37,858 nt of DNA from Alphaproteobacteria bacterium (GTDB lineage: Bacteria > Pseudomonadota > Alphaproteobacteria > Rickettsiales > UBA8987): positions 1-37,858 of the forward strand of contig JAUIEX010000016.1 of the NCBI GenBank assembly GCA_030429725.1, in the 5' to 3' direction. The stretch's first letter is position 1, and each line of letters starts with the position of its first letter. Below, in pieces: positions 32,079 through 37,858 of the stretch. Position numbers and translations under genes: made by a program. The notes below the pieces were generated by a model. It saw only the letters and a program-made list of their open reading frames with translations. It did not search any database and had not been told where the DNA came from.

Positions 32079-33338
32079 ATGCGTGTATTGATTTTAGGAG
32101 CCGGCGTTGCAGGCATCACCACCGCTTATTTTTTAAGCAAGCGCGGCTATGATGTGACAGTCATTGACCGGGAGCCCGAACCCGCCAGGCAGTGCAGCTA
32201 TGCCAATGGCGGCCAGCTTTCTTATTCCCATGGCGAGCCGTGGGCAAACCCGGCATCGGTGATGAAAGCCATCAAATGGATGGGCAAAACCGACGCGCCA
32301 CTTATGTTCAGCTGGCGTTTGGATGCCGCCATGTGGAGCTGGGCCGGGCGTTTTCTGTGGCAATGTCTGAATAAAAACACCGCAAAAAATACCGAAACCA
32401 TGCTGCGCCTTGGGCTTTATTCGCGGGAAATCATGCACCGCCTGCAGGACGATTTAAACCTGCACTGCCACTATACAAAAACAGGCATCCTGCATCTTTT
32501 GGATACGCAGAAACAATATGATGACGCCAGAAAGCAAGCGGATTTTCAAACGCAGTTTGGCGTGCCTTACGAGGAAAAAACGGCAGAAGAGGCCTTACGC
32601 ATCGAACCCGCGCTTAAAACACGCGCCAAGCGGCTTTATGGCTGTCTGAATTTTCCGCTCGATGAAAGCGCCGATATTTTCCTCTTCACTCAGGCACTGG
32701 CCGAGCGTGAGAAGGAAGCCGGGAATAAAGTACGTTTTTATTATGATGCCGATATCAAAAAACTGGTGAAAAAAAATAACCTGCTCTACGCGGTGGAAAC
32801 AAGCGCCGGCACGTTCAGCGCCGATATTTTCGTGATGGCGCTGGGCGCTTATAGCCCGCTCTATCTGCGCCAAATTGGCATTCATGTCCCCATCTATCCC
32901 ATGAAAGGCTATAGTATGTCTGTGCCATTGCCTGAAAAACTTGCAGAGGATGCCGCGCCGCATATCAGCCTGACCGACCATAACGACAAGGTGGTTTTCA
33001 GCCGCTTGGGCAACGTGCTTCGCATTGCAGGAACGGCGGAGTTTGCCGGCTATAACCATGATTTAAGCTTGAATCGCCTGAATATTCTGCGCCGTCTGGT
33101 TCGTGAAAACTTCCCGGATTTAGCTCCTTACCTTGAAAAATCAGGGGAATGGGCATGTTTGCGCCCCTCCACACCGGGTGGCCCCCCTATTTTAGGGAAA
33201 ACACCCCTGAAAAATCTTTTCCTCAACACCGGCCATGGCACGCTGGGCTGGACGCAGGCTGCCGGCTCCGCCCGTATTGTTTCTGATATTATTGACGGTA
33301 ACGAGCCGGAAATTTCAATGAAAGGCCTCACGCTTTAA
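32079..33338 (+). CDS. dadA: D-amino acid dehydrogenase small subunit
   Basis: FAD-dependent oxidative deamination of D-amino acids, donating electrons to the respiratory chain at the membrane. The 419-residue protein begins with the Rossmann nucleotide-binding motif (VLILGAGVAGITTAYFLS), followed by DREPEPARQCSYANGGQLS. It also has ADIFVMALGAYSP, IYPMKGYSMSVPL, the substrate-side RIAGTAEF, and the C-terminal ACLRPSTPGGPPILG and GHGTLGWTQAAGSARIVSDII. Length and motifs match DadA. ATG 32079 places the GAGVAG motif normally at the N-terminus; GGAGG lies 13 bases upstream, rather far. Earlier frames add unrelated residues. The pairing with a RidA protein two genes upstream, whose family handles imines from such dehydrogenases, is suggestive only. 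Confidence 0.93.
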   Translation: MRVLILGAGVAGITTAYFLSKRGYDVTVIDREPEPARQCSYANGGQLSYSHGEPWANPASVMKAIKWMGKTDAPLMFSWRLDAAMWSWAGRFLWQCLNKNTAKNTETMLRLGLYSREIMHRLQDDLNLHCHYTKTGILHLLDTQKQYDDARKQADFQTQFGVPYEEKTAEEALRIEPALKTRAKRLYGCLNFPLDESADIFLFTQALAEREKEAGNKVRFYYDADIKKLVKKNNLLYAVETSAGTFSADIFVMALGAYSPLYLRQIGIHVPIYPMKGYSMSVPLPEKLAEDAAPHISLTDHNDKVVFSRLGNVLRIAGTAEFAGYNHDLSLNRLNILRRLVRENFPDLAPYLEKSGEWACLRPSTPGGPPILGKTPLKNLFLNTGHGTLGWTQAAGSARIVSDIIDGNEPEISMKGLTL

Positions 33339-33351
33339 CGGCGGGATTTGT

Positions 33352-34677
33352 TCAGCCTTTCCTTAGCATCTTAATTTGCGCCCCATAGCGATCCAACGCC
33401 AGATTACCCGTTGAACCTAAATGCGTTTTGGCTTTGATATTGGCAACCGGATCTTGCTTTTCCAGCGTTTTCAAGGCTTCTCCCACTTTCCGATAAGCAT
33501 CCCGGAACGGCACTCCCCCTTTCACCATGTCATTGGCAATATCGGCCGCGTAAATTTCAACATCATCAAATGCCGCGAGTAATTTCTCTTCATTCGGCTG
33601 AAGCCCGGTTAGCAATAGCTGCACAATTTCAAGGCTGCTCTGTGTAATATCAAACGCATCCATCAGCGGCTTCTTCGTCACTTTCAGGTCTTTGTTATAG
33701 CCTGAGATCAGGTTCATCCCCACGGTTTGACACTGCATCTGCAAGGATTGGATCACCGTCACATTCGCCCGCAGCACCTCCATAATGTCCAGATTACGCT
33801 TTTGCGGCATAATGCTGGAGCCGGTGGTGAGTGACGGGTCAACCTTGAAGAATGAAAATTCCTGCGAACAAAAAATCACCAGATCATTCGCCAGCTTGCC
33901 CAATGTTAACATCACCTGACTCAGCGCATGAATCGTAAAAGCCTCAAATTTCCCACGTGAAAGCTGGCAATAAAGCGCATTCACCTGCACTTTGGCAAAG
34001 CCAAGCTTCTCTGCTGTCATTTCCCGATCCAGCGGCATGGCCGTGCCAAAACCCGCCGCGCTGCCAAGTGGCGATTGATTGTTCAGGTTAATCGCCGCGT
34101 CCAATGCCACACAATCATTAAGCAGTGACTCCACAAAACACCCTGCCCATTGCCCAACACTGGAAGGCATGGCGTGCTGCATATGGGTGAAACCCGGCAT
34201 GGGAATAAATTCATATTGCTTTGCAAAATTCAGCAACGCCTCCGCCGTATTCAGCGCCAATGCCCGCGCTTGCTTCAGGTGATCCAGCGTGTAAAGCCGC
34301 ATCGCTGTCAGCACCTGATCATTCCGGCTGCGCCCAACATGCACTTTCTTGCCAACATCGCCCAGCCTATCCACTAAGAATTTTTCAATTTCGGTGTGAA
34401 CATCTTCGTTTTCCTGCTGCAAAATAAAGGCTCCGGAAGCGTGCGCCACCAATGCCTCATCCAATGTTTTTACAATATTATTAGCTTCTTCATCCGTTAA
34501 CAGCCCAACGCCGGCCAGCATTTGCGCGTGCGCTTTAGAGCCCAGCACATCATAAGGCAGCAATGCATTATCTGCCTCCAGATTTTTGCTGATCATATAG
34601 GCCGTTACTTCCGGGCGGGTTGCAACCCCGGCCTTCTGCCATAATTTATTATTCTGTTTTTCAGGTGCATTACTCAT
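33352..34677 (-). CDS. argH: Argininosuccinate lyase
   Basis: Final step of arginine synthesis: cleaves argininosuccinate to arginine and fumarate. Member of the fumarase/aspartase superfamily, with the signature GSSIMPQKRNLDIMEVLRA (catalytic Ser loop), the HTEIEKFL and VHVGRSRNDQVLTAMRLY regions, and PMPGFTHMQHAMPSSVGQWA. The protein is 441 residues from ATG 34677; ATG 34689 and an upstream frame add residues (including a Cys-rich stretch) not typical of ArgH. It shares its 5' spacer with the divergent GNAT gene. Its product fumarate feeds the fumarase reaction, but that link is metabolic, not genetic. The gene stands alone without other arg genes. Confidence 0.95.
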   Translation of the reverse strand: MSNAPEKQNNKLWQKAGVATRPEVTAYMISKNLEADNALLPYDVLGSKAHAQMLAGVGLLTDEEANNIVKTLDEALVAHASGAFILQQENEDVHTEIEKFLVDRLGDVGKKVHVGRSRNDQVLTAMRLYTLDHLKQARALALNTAEALLNFAKQYEFIPMPGFTHMQHAMPSSVGQWAGCFVESLLNDCVALDAAINLNNQSPLGSAAGFGTAMPLDREMTAEKLGFAKVQVNALYCQLSRGKFEAFTIHALSQVMLTLGKLANDLVIFCSQEFSFFKVDPSLTTGSSIMPQKRNLDIMEVLRANVTVIQSLQMQCQTVGMNLISGYNKDLKVTKKPLMDAFDITQSSLEIVQLLLTGLQPNEEKLLAAFDDVEIYAADIANDMVKGGVPFRDAYRKVGEALKTLEKQDPVANIKAKTHLGSTGNLALDRYGAQIKMLRKG

Positions 34678-34696
34678 ACTGCCGAACATAGATAAA

Positions 34697-35482
34697 ATGC
34701 CACAAATCTCTACTGTTTTTATTCTCCACAAACAGAGCGGCAAGCGTTATAGCAGTAACATGCCCGAAAAATCCTTATTGCCGAACCTTCTATTGCGCCC
34801 AATGGCACCGGATGACATCCCCGATGTTGTCGCCATGGAACACACCGCCTGGCATGAATATTACAGGCAATATCATGCGCTCTATGATTTGATTCAGGAG
34901 AGCGTTACGCCCGAATCCCTCACTAAGGACTGGCAGGCTTTCTTCGGCATCTCGTCAAATGGTGACAAAACCAGCATGGTTATTGGCCAAGAACGTTGCG
35001 CTTATGTTGCCGAATATCAGGGGAAAATTGCCGCCGTCGGCGCGGCCAGCGCTTACCGCCGGCATGTCTGGCCGGAAGTGGATGCGCTCTTAGAGCAACC
35101 TGATGGAACCACGCTCAAACCCGCAAAGTTTCAGGAGCTTTATGTGGCACCAACACTTCGCAAACAGGGCATAGGCCACGCTTTAGCCTATCTTCGCGGA
35201 ATGCACATGCTGCATGCGGGGTTTAATGCGCTTTTTTTAACGGTCTATGCCGATGCAGAAAAAACCATACAATATCACCTTAAAAACGGCCTGAAGCAGG
35301 TTCACAGCTACCCGTCACTGCAACGCTTTAAAGAGGGAAAAACAGTTGAAATTGCCTGTTTTTTACACCCAAGCCTCCAATCATACACGGATACAAGCCT
35401 GCATTACCTCAAAGCACGTCACCCGGATCTGGCATCACTTACACAGAATGCAGTGCTTGACAGCAACGCGGGAATGCCGTAA
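34697..35482 (+). CDS. GNAT-family N-acetyltransferase
   Basis: Acetyl-CoA-dependent acetyltransferase of unknown substrate. In the 261-residue protein the GNAT domain covers about residues 30-210. LLLRPMAPDDIPDVVAME marks the start, ELYVAPTLRKQGIGHALAYL contains the acetyl-CoA-binding R/Q-x-x-G-x-G/A type loop (motif A), and NALFLTVYADAEKTIQYHLKNGL matches motif B. The remaining C-terminus is not recognised. The ATG at 34697 gives the full frame, but the first 21 residues look unconserved and a second ATG at 34760 is equally likely; neither has a good ribosome site. It is divergent from argH and lies just upstream of rplU, with a candidate -35 box in its last codons. Confidence 0.83.
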   Translation: MPQISTVFILHKQSGKRYSSNMPEKSLLPNLLLRPMAPDDIPDVVAMEHTAWHEYYRQYHALYDLIQESVTPESLTKDWQAFFGISSNGDKTSMVIGQERCAYVAEYQGKIAAVGAASAYRRHVWPEVDALLEQPDGTTLKPAKFQELYVAPTLRKQGIGHALAYLRGMHMLHAGFNALFLTVYADAEKTIQYHLKNGLKQVHSYPSLQRFKEGKTVEIACFLHPSLQSYTDTSLHYLKARHPDLASLTQNAVLDSNAGMP

Positions 35483-35485
35483 CTA
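35457..35485 (+). promoter_or_regulatory. Candidate promoter upstream of rplU
   Basis: A perfect -35 TTGACA lies at 35457-35462, at the end of the GNAT gene. A weak -10 (TAACTA, 35480-35485) follows at 17 bp. It is the only promoter-like signal I found before the ribosomal protein genes; the -10 match is poor. Confidence 0.35.
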
Positions 35486-35512
35486 CGCCACTCTTTCCAA
35501 ACGGAGACGATT

Positions 35513-36010
35513 ATGTACGCAGTGGTAAAAACAGGCGGTAAGCAATATAAAGTTGCTGAAAATGATGTGATTAGAGTTGAAAAACTCTCACCTGAAAGTG
35601 ACCTTCAGGCTGGCGAAGTCATTCTTTTAGAGGATGTTCTTGCGGTTAATGACGGCAAGAGCCTTAAAGTGGCCGCCAAGGACGTGGCGGGTTACAAGGT
35701 TTCTGCAGAAGTGCTGGAGCAACGTAAAGACGACAAGGTATTGGTCTTCAAAAAGAAGCGTCGTCATAATTACCGCCGCACGAAAGGCCACCGTCAGGAA
35801 ATTGTGGTTCTGCGTGTTCAGGGCATTGGAACCGATTTACGAGCCAAAGCTGCGCCAAAAGGTGCGGCCAAGGCTGCTCCCGCTGCGGAGAAAAAAGCTG
35901 CTGCACCAAAAGCGGCAAAGCCGGCTGACAAGAAAGAAACAGCAGCCAAAGCGGCTCCTAAGAAAAAAGCGGCTCCTAAAAAGACAGCTGCAAAGAAAGA
36001 AGATAAATAA
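35513..36010 (+). CDS. rplU: 50S ribosomal protein L21, lysine/alanine-rich tail
   Basis: Binds 23S rRNA in the large subunit. The N-terminal ~103 residues are the standard L21 beta-barrel (MYAVVKTGGKQYKVAENDVI, then KKRRHNYRRTKGHRQ near residues 81-95). An extension of about 60 residues follows, made almost only of Ala, Lys, Pro and Glu, giving 165 residues against 103 in E. coli. Such low-complexity tails occur in some alphaproteobacterial L21 and resemble histone-H1-like repeats. GGAG six bases before the ATG marks the start. rpmA follows after 35 bp, as in most bacteria. The tail composition makes frame errors in this stretch hard to notice, but no stop interrupts it. Confidence 0.96.
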   Translation: MYAVVKTGGKQYKVAENDVIRVEKLSPESDLQAGEVILLEDVLAVNDGKSLKVAAKDVAGYKVSAEVLEQRKDDKVLVFKKKRRHNYRRTKGHRQEIVVLRVQGIGTDLRAKAAPKGAAKAAPAAEKKAAAPKAAKPADKKETAAKAAPKKKAAPKKTAAKKEDK

Positions 36011-36045
36011 AGATAACTTTAAAACCATAAGTAAGAGAGTAAGTT

Positions 36046-36306
36046 ATGGCACATAAGAAAGCAGGTGGTAGTTCTCGTAACGGTCGTGATTCCGAAGGGC
36101 GTCGTTTAGGTGTTAAAAAATATGGTGGCGAAAATGTTATCGCCGGTAATATTCTGGTGCGTCAGCGCGGAACAAAATTTTATCCCGGTGAAAATGTTGG
36201 CATGGGGAAAGATCATACCCTCTTCGCCAAAGCGGAGGGTAAAGTGCAATTCAAAATTGGCTTTCGTCAGCGCCAGTTTGTAAATGTGGTGAATGAAGCG
36301 GCTTAG
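36046..36306 (+). CDS. rpmA: 50S ribosomal protein L27
   Basis: Ribosomal protein near the peptidyl-transferase centre. The 86 residues start [20 protein letters not shown], the conserved N-terminus that reaches the P site, with no cleavable leader of the Firmicutes type. [24 protein letters not shown] and the [14 protein letters not shown] region complete the family signature. The start is ATG after a short purine-rich leader (AGAGAG). It is followed by a strong hairpin terminator and then obgE, the usual rplU-rpmA-obgE order. Confidence 0.97.
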   Translation: MAHKKAGGSSRNGRDSEGRRLGVKKYGGENVIAGNILVRQRGTKFYPGENVGMGKDHTLFAKAEGKVQFKIGFRQRQFVNVVNEAA

Positions 36307-36328
36307 CTTCTACATCGCTGTAAAAATC

Positions 36329-36354
36329 AAGGGCGCTGCACAGCGCCCTTTTTT
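36329..36354 (+). terminator. Rho-independent terminator after rpmA
   Basis: A ten-pair perfect stem (AAGGGCGCTG with CAGCGCCCTT) around a two-base loop, followed directly by a T run. It ends only 11 bases before the obgE start codon, so it could act as an attenuator that sets obgE expression relative to rplU-rpmA, unless obgE has its own internal promoter. Confidence 0.92.
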
Positions 36355-36365
36355 GTGAGATAAAC

Positions 36366-37367
36366 ATGCAATTTCTGGATGAAGCAAAAATCTATGTGAA
36401 GAGCGGCAAAGGCGGCGCCGGCTGCCTGAGCTTCCTGCGTGCAGCCAACCTTCCCAAAGGCGGGCCGGATGGCGGCAATGGCGGGCGCGGCGGTAGCGTT
36501 ATTTTGCGCGGCACCAAGGCACTGAATACGCTGATCGATTTTCGCTTTCAACAGCATTTCACCGCTGAAAATGGCCGCCCGGGCATGGGCAAGCTACGAA
36601 GCGGCGCATCAGGGGAAGATCTGATTGTCACCATTCCGGTTGGCACCACCGTTTATCTGGAAGACGGTGAACTGGAAATCACGGATATTATCGAGGATGG
36701 TCAGGAGCTTGTCATCGCTAAAGGCGGCGATGGCGGAACGGGCAATGCCGCCTATAAAAGCAGCACCAATCAGGCGCCACGCAAAACCACGCCCGGCTTT
36801 CCCGGCGAAGAACATACTATCTGGCTGAAACTTAAACTCCTTTCCGATGTTGGCCTTGTTGGCCTGCCCAATGCCGGAAAATCCACCCTCCTCTCCGTTA
36901 TCAGCCGCGCAAAGCCAAAAATCGCCGACTATCCGTTCACAACACTAACCCCACAGCTGGGCGTTGTCAGCATTGACGGCCACGAATTTGTTATGGCTGA
37001 CCTGCCGGGGCTTATCAAAGGGGCGCATGAAGGTCAGGGGCTGGGAGATCGATTCCTGAAGCATATTGAACGCTGCGCGGTCATGTTGCATCTGGTGGAT
37101 GCTACGATGGAAAACCCTTATGAAAATTATCAGCTGATTCGCCATGAATTAACATCTTATCACTCGGATCTTGCCATCAAACCTGAGCTGATTGCATTAA
37201 CAAAATGTGATTCCATCCAGCCGGATGCACTGAAGAAAGTGGAAGCAGATTTTCACCATGCCGGATTGGCAACGCACGCCATTTCTTCCATTGCCAATCA
37301 AGGGACGGAAGCAATGCTGCGTGTTCTCTATCAACATGTCACACGCCATCAGACGCAGGCCGCTTAA
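36366..37367 (+). CDS. obgE: GTPase ObgE (Obg/CgtA)
   Basis: Essential GTPase linked to 50S ribosome assembly and growth control. The 333 residues comprise the glycine-rich Obg fold (about 1-158: VKSGKGGAGCLSFLR, GGPDGGNGGRGGSV) and the G domain. The latter has G1 GLPNAGKST (about residues 166-174), PFTTLTPQLG, G3 DLPGLIKGAHEG, and the NKxD-type specificity motif as TKCD. The C-terminal TGS-like extension of E. coli ObgE (390 residues) is absent, as in many alphaproteobacteria. No good ribosome site is seen before the ATG. It sits 11 bases after a terminator, which is unusual for a distal operon gene. Confidence 0.95.
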   Translation: MQFLDEAKIYVKSGKGGAGCLSFLRAANLPKGGPDGGNGGRGGSVILRGTKALNTLIDFRFQQHFTAENGRPGMGKLRSGASGEDLIVTIPVGTTVYLEDGELEITDIIEDGQELVIAKGGDGGTGNAAYKSSTNQAPRKTTPGFPGEEHTIWLKLKLLSDVGLVGLPNAGKSTLLSVISRAKPKIADYPFTTLTPQLGVVSIDGHEFVMADLPGLIKGAHEGQGLGDRFLKHIERCAVMLHLVDATMENPYENYQLIRHELTSYHSDLAIKPELIALTKCDSIQPDALKKVEADFHHAGLATHAISSIANQGTEAMLRVLYQHVTRHQTQAA

Positions 37368-37419
37368 AAAATAAATATATATAAATATCAGCTTGTTAGT
37401 GTGTTTTATGCTAATTTTC

Positions 37420-37473
37420 TGTTTTCAGCCACCTGTCTTGTGCGGTAAAGGCAAAGCAGGTAATCTGAAAACA
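37420..37473. repeat. Two-arm inverted repeat before the tRNA-Gly gene
   Basis: TGTTTTCAG (37420-37428) pairs with CTGAAAACA (37465-37473), and ACCTG (37431-37435) with CAGGT (37457-37461) inside. The result is a bulged stem-loop in the 207-bp gap after obgE. There is no T run, so it is not a classical terminator. No gene is seen in 37368-37574. Promoters for the tRNA/tuf unit probably lie downstream, but I found no good -10/-35 pair. Confidence 0.6.
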
Positions 37474-37574
37474 AACGTACAAAAGCAGAAAATAATCGTT
37501 GCCTTACGTAATTGGTTCGTGTAGGTAAAGCGCCCTAATTGATGCGCCGCTGTGTCACGCGAATACGTAACAAA

Positions 37575-37648
37575 GCGGGTGTAGCTTAGTGGTAAAGCCC
37601 CAGCCTTCCAAGCTGGTTATGAGGGTTCGATTCCCTTCACCCGCTCCA
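37575..37648 (+). tRNA. tRNA-Gly (anticodon TCC)
   Basis: Full cloverleaf: acceptor GCGGGTG (37575-37581) pairs with CACCCGC (37638-37644), discriminator T, and an encoded CCA (37646-37648). The anticodon stem CCAGC/GCTGG encloses the loop CTTCCAA with TCC at 37607-37609, reading GGA/GGG glycine codons. The T arm contains the standard GGTTCGATTCC. It lies 51 bp before tuf, similar in principle to the tRNA-tufB arrangement of E. coli, so co-transcription is plausible. Confidence 0.97.
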
Positions 37649-37699
37649 CTAAAACACACCGCAGCGCGTAACATAGCTTTATAAGTGGAGTACGGTAAG

Positions 37700-37858
37700 A
37701 TGGCGAAAGAGAAGTTTGAGCGTAGTAAGCCTCACGTTAACATTGGTACGATTGGTCACGTTGACCATGGTAAGACGACGTTGACGGCTGCGATCACGAA
37801 ATATTTTGGTGATTTCAAGGCGTATGATGAGATTGACGGTGCACCTGAGGAGCGCGAG
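37700..37858 (+). CDS. tuf: Elongation factor Tu (5' part)
   Basis: GTPase that brings aminoacyl-tRNA to the ribosome. Only the first 53 codons are in the window; the frame is open to the end. The product starts [20 protein letters not shown] and contains the G1 loop GHVDHGKT, then [17 protein letters not shown], which leads to the switch I region. The KYFG...AYDEID segment is typical of alphaproteobacteria. GGAG nine bases before the ATG supports the start. Located just after tRNA-Gly. Confidence 0.97.
   Translation, partial: MAKEKFERSKPHVNIGTIGHVDHGKTTLTAAITKYFGDFKAYDEIDGAPEERE

Noticed and set aside
37499..37540. Sigma-70 promoter for tRNA-Gly/tuf (TTGCCT or TTGGTT as -35)
   Set aside because: The -10 partners match the consensus at only two to four bases; not strong enough to list as a feature.

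Overview
The window looks like chromosomal DNA of an alphaproteobacterium. The evidence is the EF-Tu start, the CarD type, the chorismate mutase family placed before hisC, an ISC operon carrying two cysteine desulfurases, and a virB3-virB4-virB6-virB6-virB6 block. The ISC order (NifS-like, IscS, IscU, IscA, HscB, HscA, ferredoxin) and the serial VirB6 genes recall Rickettsiales and relatives. However, the window also carries amino-acid and NAD biosynthesis genes (hisC, hisN, argH, thrB, nadC, cysE), so a strongly reduced obligate endosymbiont is unlikely. A deep-branching, less reduced relative is my inference; no database search was possible.

Layout. 1-3.1 kb: fumC (minus) with a 102-bp heptanucleotide repeat at its stop codon, a divergent HhH-GPD glycosylase, and carD with a bidirectional terminator. 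3.2-12.1 kb: a ten-gene minus-strand operon, cysE-iscR-nifS-iscS-iscU-iscA-hscB-hscA-fdx-(membrane-anchored unknown). It is driven by a promoter whose spacer is filled by a close match to an IscR type 1 operator. Two palindromic elements interrupt the operon, one between iscS and iscU and one between iscA and hscB. 12.1-18.5 kb: an alpha/beta hydrolase, anmK, tyrS, gloB, a chorismate mutase with a C-terminal extension, hisC and a small membrane protein. 18.5-26.1 kb: a type IV secretion block (virB3, virB4, three paralogous virB6 genes joined by 4-nt overlaps, then a VirB7-sized lipoprotein). 26.1-35.5 kb: thrB, nadC, a detached iscX, an OmpA-domain lipoprotein, trkH, a RidA-family gene, hisN, dadA, argH and a GNAT acetyltransferase. 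35.5-37.9 kb: rplU, rpmA, obgE, tRNA-Gly(TCC) and the start of tuf.

How the genes work together. CysE makes O-acetylserine for cysteine, the desulfurases take sulfur from cysteine, IscU builds the cluster, HscA/HscB release it, IscA and ferredoxin assist, and IscR can sense cluster status and repress the operon. IscX, the usual last member of this system, lies about 20 kb away beside nadC. The virB genes encode the inner-membrane and energising part of a type IV secretion system; virB8-virB11 and virD4 are not in the window.

I see no clearly unknown multi-gene system. The most distinctive signals are the IscR operator/promoter, the palindromes inside the isc operon, and the three tandem VirB6 paralogues with differing N-terminal export signals.
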